From the NCBI GenBank assembly GCA_037074705.1, contig CM073592.1, forward strand, positions 56,409,129 to 56,473,128: 64,000 nucleotides of DNA, read 5' to 3'. Made by a program: the position numbers and the translations under genes. Within the stretch, counting starts at the first letter, position 1; each line of letters opens with the position of its first letter. Below are positions 35,580 to 49,179 of the stretch, piece after piece. This DNA comes from Zhengitettix transpicula (taxonomy: Eukaryota; Arthropoda; Insecta; Orthoptera; Tetrigidae). Below the pieces are notes generated by a model, which worked only from the letters and a program-made list of their open reading frames with translations, did no database searches and was not told where the DNA came from.

Positions 35580-36116
35580 AGTATGGTCACTCAAAACCTT
35601 ACTCTTTTAATGTCGCGGTATTTCAAAATTTTTTGTCGAGTTTGATATGCGTTGTCCTTCGGGACGGTCGTTATCTTACACGAATCTGTTATGCCATTCA
35701 AAAACACGTGCCAGTGTAATATGTTTGTTCCTAATCACTGCTATCGACTTTTTTAAGGTTCATGAATAACCTGTTATTAACGCGTTTGTAGCTTTTGGTA
35801 TCCGACATTTTACGTCATAGCTTACAAACATGATTGTATTAACCCACAGTGACTGAGTTGAGTTTTGAATTTTCACCGCATAAGAGTAAACGCGCAATAT
35901 ACTCGGAAAATAGTTCCTAAGTTACAACACCAGTTTCATAATACTAATAAAAATAAATCCATTCGGTTGTCATTGACAGAAAAGTTCCATATATTTATAT
36001 ATAATTGATTTAAAACTAAAATTCACTTTTACTTAATTTTAATAAGAGGAAAAAACTAATTTATAAATTTCCTATGTAAAAAAAGGGCTTTAAATTCTTA
36101 AAATGTTTTTGGAACA
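35580..36116. other. AT-rich stretch, nothing recognised
   Basis: No gene, RNA or shared repeat was found. Confidence 0.35.
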
Positions 36117-36490
36117 TTTTTTTTAGAGTAACAGGCTACATGAGGCAACTCCCCTTTAATAGCAAAGTAAGAGATTTGAAAGGGGGGATGTGGAAGGGTA
36201 GAGGAAGGTAGCCAAGAGTTAACTAGGACCCCCGGGCTATAGTTTAAGGATTCTACCCGGCATTCGTCTAAACGTGATGTAAGACAAACCCTTGGAAACC
36301 TGAATCAGGTGGGTATGGCCATTGAGTACTTGTCCCACGCCCTTCCGATGGCGGGCGAGGGGTTTTCTGTGAGGACGCAGTATTCCCTTCTCCGTGTCTC
36401 GACCAGTTTAGGAGGCAGCTGGCCGACTGTTCCAATGGTAACAGCGGGAACTCTCACCATATGCCCATATGCGAGAGAACAGCTCTCACA
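36117..36490 (-). repeat. R family copy with tail
   Basis: The plus strand begins with eight T (tail on the minus strand), then GTAACAGGCTACATGAGG, and runs through the usual landmarks to TATGCGAGAGAACAGCTC. A few internal segments are missing, including the AATCCACATGTTGG block and most of the section after the TGGCCGACTGTTCC landmark. A plus-strand frame across it is not a host gene. Confidence 0.9.
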
Positions 36491-36649
36491 AGCTGATCTA
36501 ACTAACTACGAAATAATTATTGACATTTTAAATATTTTACACGGACTTCAAACTGCTGGAGCAGGCGGTTGTAAACGATTTTTTTTTTCGTTGTAGATAT
36601 AAGTTTTGAAGTGCAACTGCACGGAGAAAACTGTAATCTTAGAATCTGT

Positions 36650-37215
36650 CTCAGTATCGAGGCATGAGTAAACCCAGGTAACGAGGAGCGATTTCTTGGA
36701 AGCAGGAAGCATATCCTACTGCTTGTGCTTGTAGCGACATCTCGCCATATTACCTCCGTGATCCGCGAGGAGAAAGAAGACGGGCCGAGATTTAGTTACA
36801 AAGGCCCGTAATTGGATGTCACCCTCGCTAGACGCGTGGGGGTTTTGCATAAGTCGCCTGCTTCGCGCAGATATTGAGACAGTCGTCTGTGTCTCTGGAT
36901 ATGAACACAAACACAAAGTTGTGATGGGAGACGACACTGCACCCCAACGCCCCTCCTTATGCATATTTTGAATCAATAACAGAAAAGGTTGCGGTGGCGA
37001 GTTTTGAAAGCTCTCGCGAGGGTTCCTCGCCGCGTGGGGTCCTCCAAATCTCCTCCATATTGCGCAGCTCGTCAACTGTCATCCCGTTCCGAGGAGCGTC
37101 ATAAATATTCAGTGTTCCGCAGCGGGCTTAGCCAAACAGAACAGAGACTCGGCGAATTGGTATTAGGCGGCTGCCTGCTTCCAACTTACTGACAGAACCA
37201 CCCTGGTCCCTGAGC
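36650..37215. other. GC-enriched island
   Basis: A 560-base island with a 119-codon minus-strand frame (36716-37075) and a 67-codon plus-strand frame (36989-37192), neither with a recognised domain. Contains CTCTCGCGAGGGTTCC near 37012. Candidate regulatory island or decayed exon. Confidence 0.35.
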
Positions 37216-39339
37216 GCTATCGTATTTCGCGCTAAATCTGCCAGATCACCATTCACAAGAGTCAGTTTCCACGTTTCATGTGTCACAATTTAATCCCCCT
37301 CTATAATTATAAATACAGAAGTACGTAACCCTCTTCCCAAACCTAGAGTTTTTATAATACTAGATTCCACGCCAATCAAAACTAAGTAAATACTTAATAC
37401 AATATTCACAAAAGTTATAGTGATTTTTATAGTTTAAAAGAAACGGCAATAGTTTCTAATCTATGGGACCGAAACAAGTTTTTATCCTTTCTTTAAGTAT
37501 ACATTATTTTACAGTGAAACTGCATCGGCAATTAACTTTGGTTAACAGTAGGAAATTATCAAAATACAAAAAAAAACGTTGATCACCTTGGGCAAACACA
37601 GGACGTCTGAGTGTATGTGCGTTATATTCTCTACATATAAACACTGTCCAAACTAAAAATATTAAATGACTACGATATGCAACACGATATGACCGACTTT
37701 CGAAACATCCAACTAGCCGCGGCCGTGACTGCAACCTTGCGACGATCTATGTTAGGGTATTTTAAAGCGAAATTGTCCGTCACTAACTGTGCAATCGCTA
37801 TAAGCCGCAGGTACGAATATTAAACAGGGCTGCCATTTACCAAGATCAGCGTCTTCACTTGATCAATTTTCTTACTTATTCAAGAGTTGATTTTCACTCA
37901 TTGCATAAAATATCAATAAAAATGAATTTTATTTTTCTATTAATATCTCATGATTGATCTATATTTTGTACTCTACGTTTTTTGGACAATAAAATTATTC
38001 GTGTTCGTAATGGGTCAAGAAAATAATTTTTGAAAAGTTAAGAAGACCTGCCGTATTTATCGTAGTCAGTTATATTGAGTCCTTAATATTTTGGACTAAT
38101 AAAAATCAGCCTATTTTATTTTTCCTTGATTATTTATTAATTTATTCAACATTAAGCTTCTTTGTATTTCATACTAAAAATTTACATGTAATATTTTTTA
38201 TTAATATTCATTTACTTTATTTGAATTTCATACTTAAAATTTACTTCTAATATTTTGTATTTATATTCAGAAATCACGAGACATAAAATAAACTTACAAG
38301 ATGCCAATTCAAGTATATTGAAAATAGAAGCTCCAGCAGTCAATAATGGTATAATTTACCGAGAAACCATATTGTTCTCAATAAATCACAAATTCGGATT
38401 TATTGGTATTTCTAATACATTTTCAAGATCGCAATGATAAATCCTTACGTAATGATAAAATGTAAGTTGAAAACTTACCCTAACTTGGCGAGTGTGGAGA
38501 AATAAAGGTAGGCATCCCGCAGTACTCAGCCCTCGAACCATTGTAATTCTATCATACAACAATTACGAATTTTAAAGCACTACATTACAGTAATCACGTA
38601 TTATGTTTTTTTAGAAAATACTAGTTACTTAGTAACATCTCAACAGAATTGATTAATTTTAAAAGTGGACAAGAAATTTTCCAATCTTTATAATTATTTT
38701 GCTATCACTAATTTTAATTCGTAACTTGGGGAATAATGATCAATATATATAAAAGAGACTGCGGAAAAAGCTGTTATAACTTCAATACGGAAAACTACGA
38801 GTACATTATTAAATCAACGAGCTTCATCGCCACCTTGTCGGCTCGACCAAGAACCTTGATCTTTTTCTTCTTTCTTGTCACGTGTAAAATTATATCTATT
38901 AATACGTTTTGCAATCTATTTATTTTAGTCGTTAATCCTTTATAAATTTATGTCGTCTTTATTTTATGTATTAAGATAGAATTATCAAATTGCTTTCAGT
39001 TACGTAGTGTATGGGTCACATTGTACAGTTTCTTCTTGTTTCTTTCTGGTATAAATGATAATTACGCTAGAATTTGATAGTGTTAAATAATTTTATACGT
39101 TTATAACTTTTCTTTGATACACGTGTCCTCGCTAACAGAGCTGGATTATTTAACTTATACCTGTGCAATGGCAAGAAAAGATCCATTAATAACGTATTCC
39201 TCCCGTACTTTAATCCCTCATTTTCTGCTTCACAGTTTTACATTTTTTAGTTGTGTTTTGTCATTAACCATTTGAAATACCGATTTTCCAAGTAGTGACT
39301 TTATGATTTTGCCTTATGAATTTTCCCGCTGAAACTGCA
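37216..39339. other. AT-rich stretch, nothing recognised
   Basis: No shared repeat, RNA or convincing frame in about 2.1 kb. Confidence 0.35.
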
Positions 39340-39600
39340 TTCCGTAGTGTTTTGGGCGGTCTCTATGGTAATGACAAGAGCTATGGAACGCGGAAACGTG
39401 TCCAGGACAGCAGCACATCAATCACCTGCGTGTCACACGCGAGGGACACAGCAACAGCTGTTGTGACACGCACAGCAGGTAGCATTGCACGCAGCTTACA
39501 GTCCATCGGATGTAATATGTACGTCTCCTACACACTGCGTACATTGACAAACGCGTACCTGAGATAACCAATTGCAATGGCGGCGCCAAACGTTAACAAA
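39340..39600. other. GC-enriched island with a short inverted repeat
   Basis: Within 39425-39485, CCTGCGTGTCAC faces GTGACACGCACAGCAGG across about 25 bases, a possible stem with a two-base bulge. An 83-codon plus-strand frame over it has no recognised domain. Confidence 0.4.
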
Positions 39601-41089
39601 GTGAGAATACAGCCATGAAATCACCTGACATGAAAAAACAAACTAGCTTAAAGTCGAGCAGTCGTATTGAAAATTCATGGAATTGTGATACAACAATGAA
39701 ACGTGTAAAGGGTATTCCTTATTTTAAGTACCAGTTATAAATTATTAACTTCAAAATTTATTAGATACTAATATTGTGTATGTGCTTCGAAATACAACAC
39801 ACTAGTGCTTCAATTAAATATAATAGAGATACAAGACAGAAAGACAACTTGTAACAATAATGTTAAAATTTTTAATATTAATTCATCGGATACAAAAACT
39901 GAGTGACATTTTCAAAGAATAGAACTGACTCTCAGTAGCGTAGATTTATGCAAACATTTTCATAGGAAAGTTGCTCGGGCGAAGCCTTTTTAGGCAAGAA
40001 TAAAAATTATGTAAGTAATTCAGCTCAGTTGTCAATTACGTATAGTAAAAATCGATGTTGTATGATAAAAGCAAATAAAAAATAGAGAATAATGATTCAC
40101 ATTTATATTTTTAAACAAAAGATTTAATTAGCGTTTAAAAATCTATTTCTTCCTTAAGATTCACTAATACACAATCTCTAATTTTAATTAGTAATAACTC
40201 TAAATGAGGCAAAACACGAAAATCAATCTTTGGAAATTTATGCGACAGAGAATCAGTTTCTAAAAAAAACACTAAATTTAAACATAATTTATATCTCCAC
40301 CAACGAAGACTAATTGTGGTTTTAGGATTCCTGTCTCATCTTAGGTAAAGCAGAAATATATAACTTCACATGTATCGTTGTTGTAATCTTAGAGGAACCG
40401 CGATTGGTTATGAACTTGGGATGAAATTTTGGAAAACTTTAGATATTGGCAGTTAAACATATTAGACGTGCTAGTTTCTGAGCTGTAAGCGGCGGTTGGA
40501 ATACAGTTTCGTAACGGTACAACGAGGGACGTCGAGGACGTCGCCAGAGGTTATTAACAAATCTGACTGTAACTAGAATGAACCCAATATTAATTTCATA
40601 GGCAATACAATTTTGCCTTTTTTTTCTTTAAATATGAAATTGTTTCAAGGTCACGTTATTATTCACGTTGTAACCATTACAACCCTCAGAATATCAATAA
40701 ATATACATTCTTGTGTTGGCATAGTTTATTTTAATTTATTACTGTTCAAGAAATTGTTTCAAGGTCTTAATAGTCACAAATTAGTTATAATTCAATATAA
40801 TTAATTTACAATGAATACTCGACAGATTTAGTACGTACTTCCATCATTTCCACAATTGGTGTATTTGTAGAGTAGTTGTATTTCCATAATCTTATATTAA
40901 ATTTATAGTTTTGGTGTCAGTTGTCTTATGTTTAGATATGTCTTCACGATGCATTGAAGAACTACAGGACGTTTGATGTTCGGTCTGCAATGTAGGCCGT
41001 GAGAAATGTTTTCAACCGTTGCCAGTGTAGTGAAGTAGTATTTAATGGAAATGGCTGCATTGAATTAGTAGAGCGCATGCGTGTTGTTG
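39601..41089. other. AT-rich stretch, nothing recognised
   Basis: No gene, RNA or shared repeat was found. Confidence 0.35.
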
Positions 41090-41460
41090 AAGGCTGAGTA
41101 AGGGGAGTGGATGGGGGTGTGAATTGTGAAAGGGTCTTGAGTCAATCCTCGGCCACCGTCTGTCAAATCCAATCACAAAGTCAATTCCCGCTCCCCTACG
41201 CAGCCGCCCTTGTCCCTCGGGAACCTGGTATCAAATCACGGCCTTTGATGGGAATTAAAATCGAAGGAAGGCGGGCGGCGCATATCAATGCGTCGGGGCG
41301 CCGGCGTCGCGTCCGCGTTTAACAGCGTTCACCGCTGAATTAATGCGCGCGTGTCGTCCGCAGGTTCCGGACCACTTTTAGCTATTAAGCGCGCTGTAGT
41401 CCTATAATCCCAACTCCGACACGCTCCTCCGACGTCAGGGGAGCTGCCAGAATATCTAGA
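41090..41460. other. GC-enriched island
   Basis: Rich in CG, with GGCGCCGGCGTCGCG near 41298. A 71-codon plus-strand frame (41107-41322) has no domain. Candidate regulatory island. Confidence 0.35.
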
Positions 41461-41760
41461 ATTAGAATTTAATTATTCACGCCTCTCTGCAGACTCATTC
41501 GGAAATATATTTCACATGAACTCTTTCAAAATTCAGAGCCCTATCAGTGCCAGGGCGTGAAGACCTTATGCATGCAGTACACGCTGATCGTGTGAAACGA
41601 GTAGGTTCTCGGACCTAACTAAACTATACTTTCCCCACGTTCCAAAGCAGCCCTTAGTGTATTCTGATGTGAATGATTTCCAACTGCGTGTCAGTCATAC
41701 TATAAGAGGAATAGTCTAGCCCCAGTGGCTGTCACTCGATTCTCAAAGTTTCATTTGAAT

Positions 41761-42366
41761 AATTGGTAGTAGTAGTAGTATATCCTTCCGTTCTGTTACG
41801 AACATAGGGCATCTGTGAAACATTTCAACCTAACTCTGTTCTTTGCCATCATTTTAACTTCTTTCCAGGTCTTGCCACACTCCTTCGCCTCCTCCATTAT
41901 CGTCCTCTTAGGTCTTCCTACTTTTCGTTAGCCTTGTGGATTTCAGTCTAATGCTTCCTTTTCAACTGACGCTTCATTCTTCCTCAATGTATGTCCTATC
42001 CATCTCCATTTTCTCATTTTTATCTGTTTCTCTATTTCTGTCTCACCGCAGGCTTCCCGTAATGCAGAGTTACTTATTATTTCGGGCAATATTATACAAA
42101 TTATTTTTCTTAAACAGTTATTTATAAATGTTTGAAATTTATTTGTAATTTGATTTGTTACTTTCCAGGTTTCGCATCTGTAGAGCAGTACTGATTTGAC
42201 ATTGCTATTAAATATAGTTACATATATCTTGGTTTTCTTGGAAATATTTTTGTTCTTCCAGAGGGTGCATAGTTGGACAAACGCTCCATTTGCCTTTTTA
42301 ATTCGTGTTGTGACGTCTTCTGGGGCTCCTCCACTTGTTTCAAAGCTTCAGTTAAACAATTGGTAG
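41761..42366 (-). mobile_element. 5'-truncated LINE with (TAC)n tail and 9-bp target duplication
   Basis: The insertion is bounded by AATTGGTAG at 41761-41769 and again at 42358-42366. The 3' end on the minus strand is a short (TAC)n run next to the left copy. The body is the C-terminal coding part only, so reverse transcription stopped early. Target duplication, simple-sequence tail and truncation together are the hallmarks of target-primed reverse transcription. Confidence 0.82.
41780..42345 (-). pseudogene. LINE polyprotein C-terminus, two nonsense codons
   Basis: One frame runs across the whole element on the minus strand: GGAPEDVTTRIKKANGAFVQ, NVKSVLLYRCETWKVTN, FINNCLRKI, RKWRWIGHTLRKNEASVEKE, then GRPKRTIMEEAKECGKTW. 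This matches the region behind the reverse transcriptase fingers and palm in a LINE class very common in insects and other invertebrates. The clade is not fixed by this part. Stop codons interrupt it at 41943-41945 (where NPQG follows) and 41928-41930. The catalytic core is absent, so the fragment is inactive. Otherwise the frame is undamaged, which suggests a fairly young insertion. Confidence 0.85.
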
Positions 42367-42760
42367 GCATCGTAAAATACCTTTAATTCCTGGCCATCAG
42401 GTACAATAAAATTACGCACATTTGTTTCATTATCTTTATCTTATCACACAAGACCTTTAGGGCTTAAATTTTTTGTGCTCATATTATTATTGTGCTATAG
42501 GCATTCACCTAATAAAAATGGTGAAAGATAAACTATACGAATTATAATTAAATAAACATCAGCCAATTTAAAGTCAGAAAAAATAATTTATTAATGTAAA
42601 ATTAAACACCTTTTCATCGCTTATTTTACGGCCACATCAGGTGCAAGTTTTTTAAAAAAAATTGATAGACAGGTCATTCTATGGTGACTGCCATGGCCCA
42701 AAATTTTCATCTTTTTATTATAAGTTTTCTCAATAGTCAGAATAAATAAATATATTCCAT

Positions 42761-43210
42761 TTGAAACGGAGGATCCGGAAGGGTAGAGCAAGGTAACGAA
42801 GGGTTAACTAGGGCCCCTGGGCTATAGTTTAAGGATCCTACCCGGCATTCGCCCAAAAGTGATGCAGGACAAACCCTAGAAAAAAACCTGCATCAGATAG
42901 TTCGAGCATTGGGTACTTGTCCCACACCCTTCGGATGGCGCGAGAGGGGTTTTCTGTGAGGTCGCAGCATTCCATTCTCCGTGCCTCGACCAGTTTAGGA
43001 GGCAGCTGGCCGACTGTTCCAATGGGAACAGAGGAAAACTCGTAGACCGTTTTCCAAAGGCCTGCGTCCCCGGAACACACACTTCTCAAAACAGGCCGAG
43101 GTGCCTAGGCTTGCGGGAACCTTAGTTCTAAAACGGAGAGAGGAAAAGGCATCCCCAAAGGTAGTCCTCTCCGTCCCTACATAAATATTCTCCCTGCAAG
43201 AGAACAGCTC
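42761..43210 (-). repeat. R family copy without tail
   Basis: Carries R sequence from GGAAGGGTAGAGCAAGGTAA to CTGCAAGAGAACAGCTCCCA, including the region AACACACACTTCTCAAAACA and the GAGAGGAAAAGGCAT block that other copies lack. The poly(A) side is missing; the opposite end is nearly complete but without the paired hairpins seen near 60141. Confidence 0.9.
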
Positions 43211-45028
43211 CCACGGGCTCTAGTTCAGAATATATATTTATATATCCTTATGCGATTTATAGATTAGGATGAGGATTAGGAGCAGAGAGGAGGTGTAACC
43301 TGAAAATCCAATGATTTAAATACAGATGACAGGAATACGTCTAAAGTTGCTCAAACAAGGCAATTTTAATGATATTATAGACAATAATAAAGCCAAAAAT
43401 CGCTTCTTGACAATGGTGCGGTTTAAGGGGATACTGGAGAGAGACAGGACGCGTTTTTAGCTGTAACAAGTGAGTTGTTTCTGCATGAAACAGTTGGATG
43501 GTTCTGCGTCGATAGTAAGCGATAGCAGTTAGATGAGGACGCAGTTACTCGGACAGTCCACTTATATATCTTGATGGTGACAGATTCTACAGTAACATCC
43601 GGGGAATTTTGTACAGAAAGTACAAAATAAAGACAAACGTGATTCAACATAAATGAGATACAGGAACTTCAGCATAGAACAAAGTCAAATATGCCATACC
43701 ACAGTGTTATTATTGTCCTTGTGAAAAAAAATCTGCTCAAAAAATAAACAGTAAATTGTACAAGTGTCCTATAAATAAATTGGTAAAACCATTTTAAATT
43801 AAAAAATCTATAATAATAATAATAAAATATTGGTTTCTATTTAAATTAATTTTATTTATTTATTCAATTTCCGTGATTTTAGGTGCTTGATGAGATTAGA
43901 AACTCATGCCTAGGATTCATTAAATTTCATAAATTATTTATGCGGCGGACATCATAAAATAATTTCGGAAATAAAATTAATAATAATGATAATTAAAAAA
44001 CTCAGAAAAATACATTGTCATATGATGGTTTATTATGTGTTATCGAAACGACTATCTCATTATAAGTGACTAAATTAATTTTTACGTAACAAATACTCAT
44101 CACGTTCCTTCTCACGAGTTACTTGGTTAGAGAGAAATCAACGCTCACAAGTCGCAATATTGAGGCAGGCGAGGCAACTGTATGCCGGGAATATTAATTA
44201 TTTTGCGAGTATTTTTGGCCAAGGCTGGCTTATCGGGGTTGCGTTTTGCAGGTGGACGTCGAGACTAGCGCATTGATTAAGGGGCCCTTATCTCTCGTCT
44301 CTCGCACAGAAATGTAATTTCCGCGAGTCACGCTATTCATCCGACAACTGACACTTTCCCAAGCGATAGTTTAAAAGTTGAAATGCTGTTTCCATACTAA
44401 TGGGGAACGTCGCGAACAGAATTATCTCCATTAACGTAGACACACGTCACAGAAAGATAAACACTTATTCCCTGTGCCTGCAGAAAGTCGTAACTTTACC
44501 TGGGGTTTTAGTTTCAGAAATCGTATCATAAAATATTGTTCATCGTACGTGTCATAAATTAACAGATAAAAATACTGTGAATAATTTCATAATTTAAGAC
44601 AGTGAGATAAACTCTATACAATCTCGTGGATTCCAAAAAATATTTTGTACTTAATTGATAAATAGGACTAAAACATGAATTTTGTATGAAATAATAAATA
44701 TAAATCATACTCCAAGTTATCTGCATTCGTAATATAATTAATACAGACGATACAATTGCAGTGATCGAGTATTTCTACTTGGTATATTTTAATCTGAAAC
44801 TAAGAAAGAGATATTGACTTCTCGTTTCCATGACAGGTTTCGTTAATTTTATTATTAATATTAGAAAAGTAAATTCGGCATGAAGCATCAATGATAGTAT
44901 TACGACAACTTTAAGAAAAATAGAGAATTTGCGGGTAAAGAAAAATAATATAAGACTTAAGAAGTCTCACTCATTTATTCGCATCTCTCATAAGTCATTC
45001 GATTTGAAAAAGCGAATTTTTACTAAAC
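43211..45028. other. AT-rich spacer with GC island at about 44100-44420
   Basis: The island contains CTTATCGGGG and CTTATCTCTC, both GATA-type cores, around a GGTGGACGTCGAGAC stretch. No gene. The flanking AT-rich parts hold no shared repeat. Confidence 0.35.
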
Positions 45029-45042
45029 ATATATATATATAT
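45029..45042. repeat. (TA)n left of LTR D
   Basis: Short AT array abutting the TGTGGTAATTAAG end of LTR D. Confidence 0.9.
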
Positions 45043-46085
45043 TGTGGTAATTAAGACGAAGTAATTAATTAATAAACAAAAATTTGGACTCGCGTTGTTA
45101 GCAGCACAAAACACACAAGTCATACATGTGGCAAGAATGCAATGTTGATGTGTATTGTAGAGGTTGCTTCGTTAGACGCGCAGAGAGCAGAGTCTGTGGG
45201 GAGGCGAGCTCCAGGAAACTCTTCTCGGGAATATAGCAGTGCACAGACGAAAAATATATAATCCAGAAAGTGTCTGGATACGTGTAACAACAGCTAAATC
45301 AGTTAGAACATTTTTACAAGTTGCGTCTGTGAGATAACTACTTGGTATTCAACGCTGAATGTTTAGAGCGCTGAGTCTAAATCATATTCTCGACTGAGAA
45401 CATTTTCTTCGATTTTGGGAGCACGGGTAACTACATCCAGCAATTAATAATCTTCGGAACGAGCTGATAGGATTTTGTAAACGAACAGTGAACCAACTTT
45501 TGCAAAATTTAAAGTGTTAATTAGAGTCAGTGGATAAAAATGGCCTGTCTATAAAGTGTGTGTGTGTGTGCGAACGAGACAATTTCCTTGAGTACGACAG
45601 ACGGTAAGGTAAATTTCCACAGAATTACTATTTGGAAACTCATAAGTAAAGTTATTGTCGTCAGATTTCGAATTTCGTTCAGTATTTAAAGTTCATATTT
45701 CATGTTTTCGCATTGTAAGAAATCTATTGATGAATTAAGTCCATGATAGCTTCACAAAAATTTCATTGTTAACAAGTATTTTCTTTATTAAAGGACCAGT
45801 AAACGACCCTGAGATATAGTCATTTTATTGTAAAAGATTAATTAATAATGTAAATTGAATTTTATTTGCCTAAATAACTTGTGTAAATTTAATTGTTTGT
45901 GCGTAAATAAATTAATTTGTTTGCCTATTTTAAAATCTTGATTCTTATAATAACATCATTTTAATATTTAAATTACTAAAAATCGACTCATTAACGTGGC
46001 GATTTAATTGTCTTAATTAGTGATTACTACGAATTGTTGCTCTAACGCGGGGATTATTTTCCTTTGATTTTATGTGATTACTACA
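45043..46085 (+). mobile_element. LTR D, solo LTR inside (TA)n
   Basis: The 1043-bp unit starts TGTGGTAATTAAGACG and ends GTGATTACTACA. TA-type arrays lie on both sides. The box CCAGTAAACGACCCTGAG lies at about 45796-45813. A (GT)n run occurs inside (45556-45571). No coding sequence or primer-binding site follows, consistent with a solo LTR. Confidence 0.8.
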
Positions 46086-46115
46086 ATATACATATATATA
46101 TATATATATATATAT
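46086..46115. repeat. (TA)n right of LTR D
   Basis: AT array with one C interruption after ATATA, directly after the ...ACTACA end. Confidence 0.9.
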
Positions 46116-46375
46116 TGTACATGAATTTCTTAGTTTTGTTCGGATGAAGGAGATAACAACAGAAGAAACTGCACGAAAAAAAAATTGTTATTCTAAATTA
46201 ATCTAAAATCCATACTCATTTGCATTGAAAACATAATACACAATGATGTTTTGCTGAAGAACACGAATGAAAACATTTAAATGGTACAATATTATTAACC
46301 GTTTTAGAAAATTTTAAAATAACTGTTCGAGGTACCCTTCAGACGGTTAAACAAACTCCATATTGTTCACACCTA

Positions 46376-46506
46376 TTTTTTAGGGGTAACAGGCTACATG
46401 AGGGTATTCCCCTTTAATAGCATAGGAAGGGATTTGAAAGGGGGGATGCAGAAGGGTAGACGAAGGTATCCAAATGGTAAACTAGGGTCCCAGAACTATA
46501 GTTTAA
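46376..46506 (-). repeat. R family, tail-end fragment
   Basis: Starts with a T run and AGGGGTAACAGGCTACATGA on the plus strand and stops after CAGAACTATAGTTTAA. Only about 125 bases of the tail side are kept. Confidence 0.9.
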
Positions 46507-48289
46507 ATTACACGTGAGTTAATATCAAATTTGATTTTATATCCAGCTAAGAGGAATAACTGTTTTTGTGAGAAACGGAGACAAAAAGCACTGGAAGATT
46601 CTTTGAGGCTCAGCTGACCGTGTTAACATAATTATAACTTCCGGAAGGACAAATCAGTCACATTACGTTCACTTTCATGTAGAAGGGAGTTTCATTTGTC
46701 TCCATCAAGTAATACTAATTGATGTTTCTCAGACTCCAGCCTCGATTATATTAATTATTGCACTATAAGCGGACAAAAAGTTGGTAATCTTGTAGAAACC
46801 GCGAACAGTTCAGAATTTCTGAGGAAAATGCGAGAGAAACAGTCATCTTTAATTAAACTAGAAGACTGTACAGCCAGGAGTTGCGGCGCTTGACATCGTG
46901 GGACAACGCCCCACACCACCAATCCATTACATGACAAAAATACACGAAATAAATAGGTTCTGTTTGCATAAAATGAGATTTACTAATATATACGTCAATA
47001 GAGAGCATTGCCCAATGTTTTATAATCATTAATTAATATAACATGAAATTTAAAGTTACAGAATCAGGATGTGCTGCAATGTGAAATTAATTTTTTTTAT
47101 TGAAATTAGGATCTTAGAATGAATTTTGTTCACATTTAAAGTACGCTATTGTACCTCTATCCTATTTATTCTATTGAGGAGGATTGATGGGAAATTAATT
47201 TAATCTAATATTTTATATTTACCAAATTAGCAACTGATAGTTGTTTTTTCAGTTTTCGACGAGACGGAAAAGTATTAAAGAGTGAGAAAGAAACATTTAA
47301 ATAAAACAACTGAAGAACTTGATATGAGAGTTCAAAAACTACATCAGTTATTAGCATTAGGAGCAAAGAAATTAAACACGACGAAGGTTGAAGTTTCGTT
47401 ACTACGGTAACGTAAAAATAATAAAGAACAGCATCTGAGACTTCGTTATGTTTCACTACTGCAATAGATACTAAATAAAGTTCTTTCTTGTTACTTGCAG
47501 GTTATTCAATAATAGAACATGCGCTAAACTATATTTGCGTTGGCGTCGTAACGGAACCTCTTATCTCCGTCGTGTGTACTTTCTTTTCTCCTACAAATCT
47601 ATTTCAGATTTCAAACCGACTCTTTGTTAGACAGAATTCAGTAGAACGTTTAGACTCTCGTTCTTTCTCTGTTCCCTACCTCTACTCTTCAAGAATTTTG
47701 TTTAGTTTACCGTAAAATACTCCGGTTTTATCGTGATGTATTATTCTTCCCTCGAAAAAATATAAAACTCGAGAAAAATGTTTTACTAAACGATGCCGCA
47801 GGTCGAATCAAGAAAAACCTATTTATGGTCAATGATGACAAATTTTATATATATATAAATTTTAATGTAGCTTGAAATCTATCAGTTATTTGATTGTCCT
47901 CACAGTTACGGGTAAGTATCGTAGTGTTAAAATGAGTATGATTCTAGCCTGACGTCACTCTTAAAATTCAAATTTTATACGAATGAGTTGTGCTGTCGAC
48001 GCAACATCTGTGCGATTTCTATCAAGAGAGACAAAGTCTTTGAATATTTCTCAATTGCATACATCATCGTAGTCATAAATACGGCTAACAGAATAATAAC
48101 ATATTAACGTGAGTCCAACGTAAAAGAAAAAGTCAAAACAAAATTATTCCGTTTCACTTATCACTTGTTACAAACTTCTTTGTTGAACTTATCGATTACT
48201 TAGTTATGTATAAGTGTAGGATCCTGACGACTACTGAATAGTTAACGAAAATAATAGTTAGGACCATACGAACATTCAATTGCATGAGT
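46507..48289. other. AT-rich stretch, nothing recognised
   Basis: No shared repeat or RNA was found. Frames at 47205-47456 (minus) and 47488-47715 (plus) have no domain. Confidence 0.35.
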
Positions 48290-48640
48290 TTCCAGTAGTG
48301 ATAGGCGAAGACGTCAGCCACAGCATGGCGCCCTCCGCCGGCGGGGTGGGACAATAATCCGAGATATTGAATTTTCCACGTGGACGCCCGCGCCGCGACG
48401 ACGGGCCCCGGTCAGCTTTTAATTCGCTCCTCCTGCAGCTGCACCAGGAATGTAATTATCTCGAGCGTGTGTCATCCCTGCTGCGGCTTGTACACCGGGG
48501 CAATATCTTCCCCATTTTCACACCCTGGGCGACATATTGCAGATAACACTCCATTACTCAAAGCGATAGGGCTGCTCGGGAACATTGAAACTGTTCCCGC
48601 CTCCTTCGAACAGTAACCACATTTCATGGAAGGTGGAGCA
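48290..48640. other. CpG-rich island
   Basis: Strong local GC and CG enrichment (GGCGCCCTCCGCCGGCGGGG near 48328) with homeodomain-type words such as TTTTAATTCG and TGTAATTATC. A 78-codon plus-strand frame has no domain. Candidate enhancer or promoter. Confidence 0.4.
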
Positions 48641-49179
48641 GCAGAACTGATTACGTAAATGAATCAGGAAGTCGGGCTCAACACTTGGCTGAATATCAAG
48701 TAATCTCACTTCCCACGCTAGACACTGATCTTTCCAGTCCGAGACAAATTATGGCGAACTGTGCCTCAAGTGGGTGAAGAATTACAGTATGGGACATAAA
48801 GACGATGAGTTATCAACTAATTAGTTAATAAAACTATTAATTTTATCCAATGGAAAGTAAACATTAGGGGAATTTATTTAAGGAAAGGAACGTTTTGCAA
48901 TTGTTCAAAATCACGTTCTAAACACTTTTTAAATTTGGACTTAAAAATTTGTGATGTCCTGGCACATTACTTGAGAGATAAGGAGTCACTTTGCCTGCCT
49001 ATTCTCTTAGCTGACTTGCTGTGGTGGAGCGGTCAGCCCTCATTCTGAAGGAGAATCGGTACTCTGACCACGTTCAGCTCCAAAAAAAAAAAATCGGAAT
49101 GTGTTATGGAAGACAAAAGTCTGGCAAGCTAAGCCGCGTAAATGGGCTGAAGTAGCAAGGAAAAATAAAACAAATATTC
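48641..49179. other. AT-rich stretch with a short A-run
   Basis: A run of about twelve A lies at 49082-49093. No gene or shared repeat was recognised. Confidence 0.35.
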
